Origin: Prauserella cavernicola
Lineage (GTDB): Bacteria > Actinomycetota > Actinomycetes > Mycobacteriales > Pseudonocardiaceae
DNA length: 64,000 nucleotides
Direction of reading: 5' to 3'
Assembly: GCF_016595675.1 (NCBI RefSeq)
Contig: NZ_JAENJH010000009.1
Span: 1-64,000 of the forward strand
Shown: positions 38,501 through 46,958 of the stretch, piece after piece
Numbering within the stretch: position 1 is the first letter of the stretch
How the letters are laid out: each line of letters starts with the position of its first letter
Position numbers and translations under genes: made by a program
Notes under the pieces: model-generated
What the model was told of the DNA's origin: nothing
The model's database searches: none
Seen by the model: the letters and a program-made list of their open reading frames with translations, nothing else

Positions 38501-38938
38501 GAGAAACGCGAAGCCCGAGCCCCGTCGACAAGGTGCGAGTCCAGATTCCGGTGACCACGGGCGGGGCGTGGGGGTTGCACCTCCACGCCGGTGTCGTTGG
38601 GTGGGTTTGGTTGCCGTTCGATGCGGTTCTGGGCGGTGGGCGCCGCCGTCCAGGCAAGCGTGTTCATCGTGCTGGCCACCCACCCGACCTGCGAGCCGAA
38701 GACGACCGTCTCGACGCCGCCGAGGCCGCTCCGCATCAACCTGGCCCAACAGCCAGTCAGGTTCACACATGACCGGCAGCATCGGGCACCTGCCTCGGGC
38801 CGAACCGGAAATCGCACCGTCGTTCGAACATTGCTTGCGGGCGCGGCCGGTGAGCCGGGCCCCGGCAAAGGCTTTGCCATCGGCAGCGTCAGGCTGGACA
38901 CTCCAACACGACACCAGCAGCAGTCGAAGGAGCACGTG
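38501..38938 (+). other. Gene-free stretch
   Basis: About 440 bp with no reading frame that I can assign on either strand. Open frames exist on both strands, but they show no recognisable motif and lack good ribosome-binding sites. It may be the decayed 5' flank of the orphan gene that follows. Confidence 0.5.
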
Positions 38939-39271
38939 GTGGCGTTAGCCAGAAAGGGGTCCCGGCGCATCGTCGTGGACGGCGACACCTATCGGTGGCG
39001 CATACGTCACAAGCCGAGCTACAGCCAGGGCAACGGCTGGACGCCGTTGACGTTCGCAGTGGAGGCCACAGCAGGCCCTGGAACGGTACTCGTCGTCCGG
39101 ACCGGCCAACCCCACCCTGGGAACTGGTTTGGCCTGCGGTCGAAGCCAGTTCTTCCAACCGACGTCGAACGCGCCATACGAACCGCACGCGTCCAAGGCT
39201 GGACGCCATCGGCCAGTGGCACCCCGTTCGTCCTCGATCTCGCCAACGCATTGGATGACCCTTCGGCATAG
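38939..39271 (+). CDS. Orphan 110-aa hypothetical protein near the tRNA cluster
   Basis: 110 aa. GTG at 38939 follows AAGGAG by 6 nt; an adjacent GTG at 38936 is possible. The protein starts with a basic stretch (ARKGSRRIVVDGDTYRWRIRHK), has a Gly/Pro-rich beta-like middle ending HPGNWFG, and a helix DVERAIRTARVQGW near the end. I recall similar sequences as scattered, uncharacterised proteins in actinobacteria. No catalytic motif is visible. Neighbours give no functional clue; its position next to tRNA genes in a gene-poor stretch suggests an acquired gene. Confidence 0.7.
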   Translation: MALARKGSRRIVVDGDTYRWRIRHKPSYSQGNGWTPLTFAVEATAGPGTVLVVRTGQPHPGNWFGLRSKPVLPTDVERAIRTARVQGWTPSASGTPFVLDLANALDDPSA

Positions 39272-39640
39272 TCACGGTCTCTGCATAGGTCCACATATGC
39301 CGATGTCCAGAGCCCGTTCGCTGGCGCTGTGCGGGGTTGAATTGCCAACGCCACTTCGTATCCGCCATGGCAGGGCGCCGGGTGTTGCTGTGGGCGAACT
39401 GCCGGGGCGGCCACGCGGGTCGTGGTGGGGCGGCCAGCGGGCCCGTTCGCGGCAACGCCGCTGTGGTGTGGCAACCAGTTCCGTGCGATGCCTTGCGATT
39501 GACCCCCGTCGAGTGCCTGTGTGGACGGTCAGATCGCGGTCACGGTCGTCGGGCGCAGTGGGGTCGCCCGTGGTGAACACATGTGTGTGAGTACAAGTAA
39601 GGCATGATCAACTGCTCCCGATCATGCTCCCAAACACGAG
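39272..39640 (+). other. Gene-free stretch with a short inverted repeat
   Basis: About 370 bp without an assignable gene. The only structure seen is a perfect 8-bp inverted repeat, GCATGATC at 39602-39609 and GATCATGC at 39620-39627, with a 10-bp spacer. It lies just downstream of the tRNA transcription unit that is read from the other strand. Confidence 0.5.
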
Positions 39641-39676
39641 AAAACCCCAACCGGCGATGATCACCGTTTGGGGTTT
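39641..39676 (-). terminator. Terminator of the tRNA Gly-Cys-Val transcription unit
   Basis: AAACCCCAA (39642-39650) pairs with TTGGGGTTT (39668-39676). Read on the minus strand the stem is followed by a T-run, giving a standard intrinsic terminator about 18 bp past the tRNA-Val 3' end. Confidence 0.85.
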
Positions 39677-39693
39677 GACCTGCAGAAACAGGT

Positions 39694-39768
39694 TGGTGCG
39701 CGATACTGGGATCGAACCAGTGACCTCTACCGTGTCAAGGTAGCGCTCTCCCGCTGAGCTAATCGCGC
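39694..39768 (-). tRNA. tRNA-Val (GAC)
   Basis: The acceptor GCGCGAT pairs with ATCGCGC, the anticodon loop TTGACAC has anticodon GAC, and the T-loop GGTTCGATCCC is present. The 3' CCA is encoded (39694-39696), unlike in the two neighbouring tRNAs. It is the last gene of a Gly-Cys-Val cluster. Confidence 0.95.
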
Positions 39769-39769
39769 G

Positions 39770-39840
39770 AGGTGGAGACGGGATTCGAACCCGTGTACAC
39801 GGCTTTGCAGGCCGTTGCCTCGCCTCTCGGCCACTCCACC
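39770..39840 (-). tRNA. tRNA-Cys (GCA)
   Basis: The acceptor stem is GGTGGAG/CTCCACC, the anticodon loop CTGCAAA gives anticodon GCA, and the T-loop GGTTCGAATCC is present. The discriminator base is U73, the usual identity element of tRNA-Cys. CCA is not encoded. It starts 1 bp from the tRNA-Val gene. Confidence 0.95.
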
Positions 39841-39867
39841 GTGGGGGCCCGAGTGTGGGCTCTTCCG

Positions 39868-39940
39868 AGCGGACGACGGGACTCGAACCCGCGACCCTCA
39901 CCTTGGCAAGGTGATGCGCTACCAGCTGCGCTACGTCCGC
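39868..39940 (-). tRNA. tRNA-Gly (GCC)
   Basis: The acceptor GCGGACG pairs with CGTCCGC, the anticodon loop TTGCCAA gives GCC, and the T-loop GGTTCGAGTCC is present, with U73 as discriminator. CCA is not encoded. It is the first gene of the three-tRNA unit. Confidence 0.95.
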
Positions 39941-40052
39941 ATTCCGTGGCTTCGGGGCTCGCACCCCGTCGCCTTGGTGTGTGAAGAACTGTATCGGACC
40001 GCCGAAACGCTGTGTGCACTGGGGGTGTCCACAACGTTTCGCATGGCCCTCA

Positions 40053-40478
40053 TCAGCTCAGATCGTTCGGAATCAGGTGGGTCAGTGCGGTGTCGACGTC
40101 GACCCAGAGGTGCTCGTTGCCGGGCAGCACGACGTCGTAGGTGCGGTCGAGGAAGTCGGCGAGCTCCTGTGCCGAGGCCTCGAACATGGCGTGTCCCGAG
40201 GGCGAGTTCAGCTCGATGAGGACGGACTCCGGGTCCTCCACCGACGGCCGGATGCGCACATCGCCGTCACCCGCGTCGGCCAGGAGGCCGTCGGCGAGGA
40301 GGTCGCGTGCGTAGACCCATTCGACCCAGCCGGCCCTGCCGGTGCGGAAGGCGGCCACGACGGCGTAAGGGTCGCGCGTGTCGTAGCGCAGCTCCACCTT
40401 CACCGGAACAGGAGGCGTTCGCGGTGCCAGCAGGTCGAAGACCGCCGTGGACCGGAGCGTCACGTGATCGTTTCGCAT
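40053..40478 (-). CDS. ssgB: SsgA/SsgB-family cell division regulator
   Basis: 141 aa. It matches the SsgA-like family throughout: VPVKVELRYDTRDPYAVVAAF, WVYARDLLADGL, DVRIRP and a C-terminal FLDRTYDVVLPG. The family is restricted to morphologically complex actinobacteria; SsgB helps recruit FtsZ to septation sites in Streptomyces. The lack of other paralogues in the window and the length favour the SsgB type, but the assignment within the family is tentative. It stands alone between tRNA genes. Confidence 0.9.
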   Translation of the reverse strand: MRNDHVTLRSTAVFDLLAPRTPPVPVKVELRYDTRDPYAVVAAFRTGRAGWVEWVYARDLLADGLLADAGDGDVRIRPSVEDPESVLIELNSPSGHAMFEASAQELADFLDRTYDVVLPGNEHLWVDVDTALTHLIPNDLS

Positions 40479-40873
40479 GGTCTTACCCTTCTGCTCCCTT
40501 CCCGGCCGGTTGGCCGAGGTTCGATGGTGAGACGCAGCCGGGTTCCGACTCGCTCGCCGTTTCGGCCGATATCACACTGTCGTGTATCCGCCGGGCCCGT
40601 CTCGACATCGCTCTCGGTTCATCGGCCTCCGTGCGTGGCCCCGTGATCGCTCACGCGTACATAGTGCTCGGTTTGCCGCGCGGGCGATAGAACCGTGTCG
40701 CGAATGTTGCGGGTGACCTCCGTCCCGTTGGCGTCGTCACCCTCCTGGCCGTATGCCCGCTAGCTGGCACTTCTACGCTCCGTGTCAGGCGTTGTGCGGA
40801 CGGTGCGGGGTGGAGACCACCCGTTTGCCGGGTGCGAAACGGCGTCGGGTAGAGTTCCTTTCACACCGCGAGG
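40479..40873 (+). other. Intergenic stretch upstream of ssgB and tRNA-Val
   Basis: About 395 bp without a gene that I can support. It must hold the ssgB promoter (minus strand) and the tRNA-Val promoter (plus strand). Only the latter gives a readable candidate, at 40825-40855. Confidence 0.5.
40825..40855 (+). promoter_or_regulatory. Candidate promoter of tRNA-Val (CAC)
   Basis: TTGCCG at 40825-40830 and TAGAGT at 40850-40855 resemble -35 and -10 boxes with a 19-bp spacer. The predicted start is about 12 bp before the tRNA. Confidence 0.35.
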
Positions 40874-40945
40874 GGGCGATTAGCTCAGCGGGAGAGCGCT
40901 TCGTTCACACCGAAGAGGTCACTGGTTCGATCCCAGTATCGCCCA
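40874..40945 (+). tRNA. tRNA-Val (CAC)
   Basis: The acceptor GGGCGAT pairs with ATCGCCC, the anticodon loop TTCACAC gives CAC, and the T-loop GGTTCGATCCC is present. CCA is not encoded. Its body is nearly identical to the tRNA-Val (GAC) 1.1 kb away, which indicates a duplication with anticodon divergence. Confidence 0.95.
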
Positions 40946-40964
40946 CCGAAAGTCCCCTCAGGTC

Positions 40965-40991
40965 AGGCCCGGCATTCGTGCCGGGCCTTTT
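40965..40991 (+). terminator. Terminator after tRNA-Val (CAC)
   Basis: AGGCCCGGCA and TGCCGGGCCT form a perfect 10-bp stem closed by a TTCG tetraloop and followed by TTTT. It is a textbook intrinsic terminator. Confidence 0.92.
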
Positions 40992-41104
40992 CCGTTTTCG
41001 GGGCATGTTCGGGATTTCCGGACCCGTCGATGTCAACGACGTGCGCTCGCCCGGCATTCCGGGAGGTGGCCCGCGTCGCGATGTGACGTGCTCCACCGTC
41101 GACG

Positions 41105-41196
41105 AAATGTGACAACTCGGGTCTCGTTGTCATAGATCAACTGACTACGTTAGGTAGTTAGTTGAGTCCCACCCATGATCACTCTTCGTCACATTT
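41105..41196 (+). promoter_or_regulatory. Nested inverted repeats upstream of the EPS transferase gene
   Basis: Three inverted repeats lie in this 92-bp segment of an otherwise gene-free 40992-41387 stretch. The outermost is AAATGTGAC (41105-41113) with GTCACATTT (41188-41196). Inside it are TGACAAC (41110-41116) with GTTGTCA (41126-41132), and a 12-bp-armed palindrome with one mismatch at 41137-41165 (TCAACTGACTAC and GTAGTTAGTTGA). They look like operators for one or more dimeric regulators. The rest of the stretch shows nothing else. Confidence 0.55.
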
Positions 41197-41387
41197 GTGG
41201 AACCTCTTCCTGTCCTCGATGTCACTCACGTGGACGCTGCACCGGCCTCTTGCTCTGTAACAACGCGCCGAGCGTGACCGATACCACCGCATGTATTCCC
41301 CGTTTGATTACTGAGCGTGTACCAGTCTTCGTTACTCTGTGGAGTTTTTCTCGGCGCGCTGGGGTTCGTCGAGAGGCCCACAACTGA

Positions 41388-42914
41388 ATGAACGCGGGAG
41401 GCTCGATGGAAGAGTCGGTGTGGCCGTCTACGGGGCCAGAGCACGGAATGCCCCACATCGGCTCCCGACCTGCCTCCCGCTCGTTGCGAGTGGTCGACGG
41501 CAGGTCGCGCGGAGCCGCTCCCACCACGGCGCTGGCCTGGGAGCGCCGCTACCGCGTGTGGGTCATCCTCGCGGACACGCTGGCCACGGCGCTGGTGGTC
41601 GTGGCAGGTGCCCTGTTCATCGGCGACTTCCAGCGCTTCGACGAGCCCCACACGATCGGCACCGCGGCCGCGATCCTGTGCTCACTGCCGGCCAGCCGGG
41701 CCTGGAACAAGCACGGGCTCGGTGAAGGCGCCGAGGAGTTCCGCAGGGTCGGCAGGGGGCTCGTGATCGCCGCGGTGCTCGTGGCGCTCGGCGGACTGCT
41801 CGCGGGCGCGCTGGAGGTCAAGCCGTGGGTCTTCTACGTCGTGCCCGCCGTCGCGCTCGTGATCCTGCCCACTCGGTACGCGCTGCGACGGCTCGTGCAC
41901 CGGCTCCGCCGCCAGGGCCAGTACCTACTGCCCGTGATGGCCGCCGGGCATCCCGACACCGTCCACGACCTCATCGAGCGCACGCGCGCGATGTCCCACG
42001 TCGGCTGGCGGGTGGAGGCCGTGTGCACCCCGTCCGGCACGGGTGACCGCGGCGAGGTGCACGGCGTGCCCGTGATCGGCGCGCTCGACGAGCTCTCCGA
42101 GCACGTCCGCAGGGGTGGCTACCGGGTCGTGGCCGTGACGGCGGACCAGTACTGGACGCCGAAGCGCCTGCAGCAGCTCGCCTGGGACCTCGAGGACACG
42201 GCGGCCGAGCTGGTCGTGGCGCCGGTGCTGATGGAGATCGCGGGCCCGAGGCTCAACGTCTCCGGGGTGTTCGGGATGCCACTGCTGCGCGTCACCGCGC
42301 CCGCGTTCACCGGTGGCCGCCGCGTGGTGAAGGAGATCGTGGACCGCTGCGGCGCGGCGCTGCTGCTGGCCATCGCGGCGCCGGTGATGCTCGGCATCGC
42401 GCTGGCGATCAAGCTCGGCGACCGCGGTCCCGTCATCTACCGGCAGAAGCGGGTGGGGCGCGACGGCGACGCGTTCACCATGTTCAAGTTCCGCACGATG
42501 GTCACCGACGCCGACCGGGTGCGGCAGAAGCTGGCCGCCAGCAACGAGGGCGCGGGCCCGCTGTTCAAGATCCGCAACGATCCGCGCGTGACCAGGGTGG
42601 GCATGCTCCTGCGGCGCTACTCGCTCGACGAGCTGCCGCAGCTGATCAACGTGCTCAGCGGGCAGATGTCGCTGGTGGGGCCGCGGCCGCCGCTGCCGGA
42701 GGAGACGTTGCGGTACGCGCCCGAGGTGCACCGCAGGCTGCTCGTCAAGCCGGGGCTCACGGGTCTCTGGCAGGTCAGCGGGCGCAGCGAGCTCTCGTGG
42801 GAGGAGAGCGTGCGGCTCGACCTGCGCTACGTCGAGGACTGGTCGCTCGCACTCGACGTGGTGATCCTCTGGAAGACGCTGCGGGCCGTCACCTACGGCC
42901 GCGGTGCTTACTGA
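41388..42914 (+). CDS. Exopolysaccharide polyprenyl glycosyl-phosphotransferase
   Basis: 508 aa from ATG 41388; ATG 41406 (MEESVWPS), preceded by GGGAGG, is an alternative. Four or five hydrophobic helices and a soluble CoA-binding-like domain fill the first ~300 residues. The C-terminal bacterial sugar transferase domain has KRVGRDGDAFTMFKFRTM, LRRYSLDELPQLINVLSG, MSLVGPRPP and KPGLTGLWQVSGRS. Such enzymes attach the first sugar phosphate to undecaprenyl phosphate to start polysaccharide synthesis. It is an orphan: no other glycan genes are adjacent. Confidence 0.92.
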   Translation: MNAGGSMEESVWPSTGPEHGMPHIGSRPASRSLRVVDGRSRGAAPTTALAWERRYRVWVILADTLATALVVVAGALFIGDFQRFDEPHTIGTAAAILCSLPASRAWNKHGLGEGAEEFRRVGRGLVIAAVLVALGGLLAGALEVKPWVFYVVPAVALVILPTRYALRRLVHRLRRQGQYLLPVMAAGHPDTVHDLIERTRAMSHVGWRVEAVCTPSGTGDRGEVHGVPVIGALDELSEHVRRGGYRVVAVTADQYWTPKRLQQLAWDLEDTAAELVVAPVLMEIAGPRLNVSGVFGMPLLRVTAPAFTGGRRVVKEIVDRCGAALLLAIAAPVMLGIALAIKLGDRGPVIYRQKRVGRDGDAFTMFKFRTMVTDADRVRQKLAASNEGAGPLFKIRNDPRVTRVGMLLRRYSLDELPQLINVLSGQMSLVGPRPPLPEETLRYAPEVHRRLLVKPGLTGLWQVSGRSELSWEESVRLDLRYVEDWSLALDVVILWKTLRAVTYGRGAY

Positions 42915-43028
42915 CGCGTCCGCGCTCCGGTTGGTGATCCGGTCCACAGTTCCGTCCGTCGCGAAATAGTCAAGCGCTCAACAAGGTTGACGCCGACGAG
43001 CACGATCGCGATGGAAAGGGATCTACCG

Positions 43029-43640
43029 ATGACGTCTGTGACAGCCGAGGACGCGCTGCAGCTGCCCGCCGAGGTGCAGGACCTGCTGTTCCGCGAGGCG
43101 CGCACCGCCAACTCCTTCAGCCCCGAGCCCGTCACCGACGAGCAGCTCGAGGCGATCTACGACCTGGTCAAGTGGGCGCCGACCTCGATGAACATCCAGC
43201 CGCTGCGCGCGCTCGTCGTGCGCACCGACGAGGGCAAACAGCGGCTGCTGCCGCACCTCGCCGAGGGCAACCGGGCCAAGACCGAGGGCGCTCCCGCGAC
43301 CGTCGTGCTGGCCGCCGACACCGAGTTCCACGAGAACCTGCCCAAGATCTTCCCACCGAGGCCCGACGCGAAGGACCTCTTCAGCGACGACGCCCAGCGC
43401 GAGCGGACCGCGAAGTTCAACGCGCTGCTGCAGGTCGGCTACTTCATCCTCGGGGTGCGTGCCGCCGGGCTCGCCGCGGGCCCGATGACCGGGTTCGACG
43501 CCGCGGGCGTCGACGCCGAGTTCTTCGCTGGCAAGCCGTGGAAGTCACTCGTGGTGGTGAACGTCGGCAAGCCCGGCGAGAACCCGTGGTTCGACCGGCT
43601 GCCCCGCCTCGACTACGACGAGGTCGTCACGGCCGCCTGA
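43029..43640 (+). CDS. Nitroreductase-family protein (RutE/HadB-like malonic semialdehyde reductase)
   Basis: 203 aa. ATG at 43029 follows GAAAGGG by 8 nt. FMN-binding nitroreductase features are [36 protein letters not shown] in outline (residues ~24-60), [25 protein letters not shown] and VVVNVGKPG. The pattern and length fit the RutE/HadB group that reduces 3-oxopropanoate with NAD(P)H. No rut operon is nearby, so the physiological role is open. A candidate inverted repeat lies upstream (42969-42991). Confidence 0.88.
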   Translation: MTSVTAEDALQLPAEVQDLLFREARTANSFSPEPVTDEQLEAIYDLVKWAPTSMNIQPLRALVVRTDEGKQRLLPHLAEGNRAKTEGAPATVVLAADTEFHENLPKIFPPRPDAKDLFSDDAQRERTAKFNALLQVGYFILGVRAAGLAAGPMTGFDAAGVDAEFFAGKPWKSLVVVNVGKPGENPWFDRLPRLDYDEVVTAA

Positions 43641-43716
43641 CCTGAGAGGGGTCGACGGGCGGCGGCTAGCATCGACGCGTCAGCACACGTGTTCATGCTT
43701 TATGAGGGAGTCCACC

Positions 43717-45747
43717 GTGTCCCAGTCGCCGTCCGCCCAGCTCGTACCCGCCGCACGCGTGGTGGTACCTGCAGGCACCACGGCGGGTACCGCGGTGCGC
43801 GAGGCCGGGTTGCCGGGCAAGGGCGCCGAGGCCGTTGTGGTCGTGCGCGACCCCGACGGCACCCTGCGCGACCTCGCCTGGGCCCCGGACGCCGACGTCG
43901 AGGTGGAGCCCGTCGCGGCCAACACCGAGGACGGTCGCAGCGTCATCCGGCACTCGGCGGCCCACGTGCTCGCCCAGGCCGTGCAGCAGCAGTTCCCCGA
44001 CGCCAAGCTCGGCATCGGCCCGCCGGTGCGCGACGGCTTCTACTACGACTTCGCCGTCGACACGCCGTTCACGCCCGAGGACCTGCAGGCGCTCGAGAAG
44101 CGCATGAAGCAGATCGTCAAGGGCAGCCAGCAGTTCTCCCGTCGCGTCGTCGAGTCCGTCGAGGCGGCCAGGGACGAGCTGGCGACCGAGCCGTTCAAGC
44201 TCGAGCTGGTCGACCTCAAGTCCGATGTGGATACCGACGAGGTGATGGAGGTCGGCGGCGCCGACCTGACGATCTACGACAACCTCGACCCGCGCACCAA
44301 GGAGCGCGTGTGGAGCGACCTGTGCCGCGGCCCGCACGTGCCGACCACCAAGCACATCCCGGCGTTCAAGCTCACCCGCGTGGCCGCCGCGTACTGGCGC
44401 GGTGACGACAAGAACCCGCAGCTGCAACGGATCTACGGCACCGCGTGGGAGTCGGCCGAGGCGCAGGACGCCTACCTGGAGATGCTCGCCGAGGCCGAGC
44501 GGCGCGACCACCGCAGGCTCGGCGCGGAGCTGGACCTGTTCTCCTTCCCCGAGGAGATCGGTTCCGGGCTGCCCGTGTTCCACCCCAAGGGCGGCATCAT
44601 CCGGCGCGAGCTGGAGAACTACTCGCGCACCCGGCACGAGGAGTCCGGCTACGAGTTCGTGAACACCCCGCACATCACCAAGAGCGGGCTGTTCCACACC
44701 TCCGGGCACCTGCCGTACTACGCGGACACGATGTTCCCGCCGATCCCCTTCGAGGGCGAGGACTACTACCTCAAGGCGATGAACTGCCCGATGCACCACC
44801 TGATCTTCCGTTCGCGCGGCAGGTCCTACCGTGAGCTGCCGCTGCGGCTGTTCGAGTTCGGGACGGTGTACCGGTACGAGAAGTCCGGCGTCGTGCACGG
44901 CCTCACCCGCGTGCGCGGGCTGACGATGGACGACTCGCACATCTACTGCACCAAGGAGCAGATGCCGGGCGAGCTGCGGTCGCTGCTGCGCTTCGTGCTG
45001 GACCTGCTCGCCGACTACGGCCTCTCGGACTTCTACCTCGAGCTGTCCACCCGGGGCGACGGCGACAAGTTCATCGGTGAGGACTGGGAGTGGGAGGAGG
45101 CGACCCAGACGCTGCGCGAGGCGGCGGAGGAGTCCGGCCTCGAGCTCGTGCCCGACCCGGGCGGCGCCGCCTACTACGGCCCGAAGATCTCGGTGCAGGC
45201 GCGCGACGCGATCGGGCGCACCTGGCAGATGTCGACCATCCAGCTGGACTTCAACCACCCCAAGCGGTTCGAGCTCCAGTACGCCGCCGCGGACGGTTCG
45301 CGTCAGACGCCCGTGGTGATCCACCGCGCGCTGTTCGGCTCCATCGAGCGCTTCTTCGGCGTGCTCACCGAGCACTACGCCGGCGCGTTCCCCGCGTGGC
45401 TCGCCCCGGTCCAGGTGGTGGGCATCCCGATCGCCGACGAGCACGCCGAGCACCTCCACGGTGTCGAGAAGGCGTTGCGCGCCAAGGGAATCCGCGCCGA
45501 GGTGGACGGCGGCGACGAGCGGATGCAGAAGAAGATCCGCAACCACACCACCCAGAAGGTGCCGTTCATGCTGCTGGCGGGCGGCAAGGACGTGGAGGCG
45601 GGCGCGGTGTCGTTCCGGTTCCGCGACGGCAGCCAGGTCAACAGCGTTCCCGTGGCGACCGCCGTCGAGGCCATCGCCGACTGGATCGGGCGCAGGGAGA
45701 ACGCGTCGCCGACCGCGGAGGCGCTGGAGGCTCTCGTTGGTGAGTGA
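43717..45747 (+). CDS. thrS: Threonyl-tRNA synthetase
   Basis: 676 aa. GTG 43717 is preferred because GAGGGAG lies 6 nt upstream; ATG 43702 is in frame. The order is an N-terminal TGS domain, an editing domain with [10 protein letters not shown], a class II catalytic core with MNCPMHH (zinc Cys and His) and [10 protein letters not shown], and a C-terminal anticodon-binding domain ([22 protein letters not shown]). No T-box leader is seen upstream. It overlaps the HIT gene by 8 bp. Confidence 0.96.
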   Translation: MSQSPSAQLVPAARVVVPAGTTAGTAVREAGLPGKGAEAVVVVRDPDGTLRDLAWAPDADVEVEPVAANTEDGRSVIRHSAAHVLAQAVQQQFPDAKLGIGPPVRDGFYYDFAVDTPFTPEDLQALEKRMKQIVKGSQQFSRRVVESVEAARDELATEPFKLELVDLKSDVDTDEVMEVGGADLTIYDNLDPRTKERVWSDLCRGPHVPTTKHIPAFKLTRVAAAYWRGDDKNPQLQRIYGTAWESAEAQDAYLEMLAEAERRDHRRLGAELDLFSFPEEIGSGLPVFHPKGGIIRRELENYSRTRHEESGYEFVNTPHITKSGLFHTSGHLPYYADTMFPPIPFEGEDYYLKAMNCPMHHLIFRSRGRSYRELPLRLFEFGTVYRYEKSGVVHGLTRVRGLTMDDSHIYCTKEQMPGELRSLLRFVLDLLADYGLSDFYLELSTRGDGDKFIGEDWEWEEATQTLREAAEESGLELVPDPGGAAYYGPKISVQARDAIGRTWQMSTIQLDFNHPKRFELQYAAADGSRQTPVVIHRALFGSIERFFGVLTEHYAGAFPAWLAPVQVVGIPIADEHAEHLHGVEKALRAKGIRAEVDGGDERMQKKIRNHTTQKVPFMLLAGGKDVEAGAVSFRFRDGSQVNSVPVATAVEAIADWIGRRENASPTAEALEALVGE

Positions 45748-46288
45748 GGACGGGCCGCCCGAGATCGTCGGTCAGGACGGTGTGGGGGTCGAGGACCAGC
45801 TGCAGCGGCTGTGGACCCCGCACCGGCTCGCCTACATCAAGGGGGAGAACAAGCCTGAGGGCGACGAGCCACAGGGCTGCCCGTTCTGCCGTCTCGTGGG
45901 CTCCGACGACGAGACGGCGCTGATCGTCGCGCGCGGCACGAACGTGTACGCGGTGCTCAATCTGTACCCCTACAACCCGGGGCACCTGATGGTCGTGCCG
46001 TACCGGCACGTGGCCGACTACACCGAGCTGACGCCGGCGGAGACGGTCGAGGTCGCCGAGTTCACCCAGCACGCCATGACGGTGGTGCGGGCGGTGTCGG
46101 GCGCGCACGGCTTCAACATCGGCATGAACCAGGGCGTCATCGCGGGCGCAGGCATCGCCGCCCACCTCCATCAGCACGTGGTGCCGAGGTGGGGCGGCGA
46201 CGCCAACTTCATGCCGGTGGTGGGCCACACCAAGGTCCTGCCGCAGCTGCTGGGCGAGACCCGCGAGCTGCTGGCAGGCGCCTGGTAG
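45740..46288 (+). CDS. HIT-family hydrolase/phosphorylase (AP4A-phosphorylase-like)
   Basis: 182 aa. The histidine triad is [10 protein letters not shown], preceded by NIGMNQG, and a zinc-type CPFC motif sits near residue 45. The mycobacterial homologue in this place (next to thrS) is described as an AP4A phosphorylase, as I recall. Its GTG start overlaps the 3' end of thrS by 8 bp, so it is coupled to an enzyme that can make AP4A as a by-product. Confidence 0.9.
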   Translation: MSEDGPPEIVGQDGVGVEDQLQRLWTPHRLAYIKGENKPEGDEPQGCPFCRLVGSDDETALIVARGTNVYAVLNLYPYNPGHLMVVPYRHVADYTELTPAETVEVAEFTQHAMTVVRAVSGAHGFNIGMNQGVIAGAGIAAHLHQHVVPRWGGDANFMPVVGHTKVLPQLLGETRELLAGAW

Positions 46289-46295
46289 GTGGGGC

Positions 46296-46844
46296 TCAGG
46301 CCTGCAGGCCGGCCTCGATGTTCAGCTCGATCTTGATCTTGTCGCTGACGACGGCGGTCGGGATGCTGGCGCCGACGGCGAACTCCGCGCGGCTGATCTC
46401 GGTGGTGGCGGAGACGCCGACCACCGTGCTGCCCTCGGTCATGCCGGGGCCGAAGCCGCCGAGCTCCGCGGCGAGAGTGACGGGCTTGGTGACACCGTGC
46501 AGGGTCAGTTCGCCGTCGATGGCGAAGTCCTCTCCGTCGACGCGGATTCCCTTGGTGTGGAAGGTCAGCGTCGGGAACTGCTCGACGTCGAGGAAGTCGG
46601 CGCTCGTGACGTGACCGTCGCGCTGCTCGTTGTTGGTGTCCACGCTGTGGGCCTGGATGGTGGCCGTCACCGTCGAGTCGGCGATGTTCTGGGCCGTCAC
46701 GATCTCGCCGCCGAACTCGCCGAACCGGCCGCGCACCTTCGAGACGCCGAGGTGGCGAACGGTGAAGGTGACGTCGGAGTGGACGGCGTCGATGGTCCAG
46801 GTGCCGACGGTGTAGCCGGGGATCTCGGTCGTGGGGGCGCTCAT
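46296..46844 (-). CDS. YceI-family lipocalin-like protein
   Basis: 182 aa. ATG at 46844 follows AAGGAG. It has the YceI pattern GTWTIDAVHSDVTFTVRHLGVSKVRGRFGEFGG in outline, FPTLTFHTKGI and LTLHGVTKPVTL. YceI proteins bind polyisoprenoids or amphiphiles. No signal peptide is seen, so this one is probably cytoplasmic. It is divergent from a MarR gene, and its promoter overlaps two MarR-type palindromes. Confidence 0.92.
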   Translation of the reverse strand: MSAPTTEIPGYTVGTWTIDAVHSDVTFTVRHLGVSKVRGRFGEFGGEIVTAQNIADSTVTATIQAHSVDTNNEQRDGHVTSADFLDVEQFPTLTFHTKGIRVDGEDFAIDGELTLHGVTKPVTLAAELGGFGPGMTEGSTVVGVSATTEISRAEFAVGASIPTAVVSDKIKIELNIEAGLQA

Positions 46845-46892
46845 GGTGCTCCTTCTCGAAACGATGGTGCTGTTTTGTGGGGAGCTCGTTGG

Positions 46893-46938
46893 TTGAGCCC
46901 TCAAGTAACAATGTAGCGCAGATTGGTTGAGGGCTCAA
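46893..46938. promoter_or_regulatory. Two MarR-type operators and overlapping divergent promoters
   Basis: Two 12-bp palindromes, TTGAGCCCTCAA (46893-46904) and TTGAGGGCTCAA (46927-46938), are 34 bp apart centre to centre. On the minus strand TTGAGC, a 17-bp spacer and TACATT form a candidate yceI promoter that starts inside the second palindrome. On the plus strand TTGGTT (46923-46928), a 17-bp spacer and TAGTAT (46946-46951) form a candidate promoter for the MarR gene, with a start near its ATG. Confidence 0.75.
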
Positions 46939-46958
46939 CTAGGGGTAGTATGGGTCTC

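Noticed and set aside
38330-38988. Several overlapping open frames on both strands around the PAC2 terminator
   Set aside because: They run across the hairpin at 38468-38500, lack ribosome-binding sites and show no recognisable motif.
39019-39590. Open frames of 79-153 codons on both strands before the tRNA cluster
   Set aside because: Composition looks random, and one is antisense to the better-supported 110-aa gene; none has a convincing start.
42300-43000. A larger exopolysaccharide gene cluster around the glycosyl-phosphotransferase
   Set aside because: The flanking genes are tRNA, ssgB, nitroreductase and thrS; no other glycosyltransferase, flippase or polymerase is present.
43641-43716. 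Possible T-box or other leader regulating thrS
   Set aside because: Only 76 bp separate the genes; no T-box sequence or specifier hairpin is visible.
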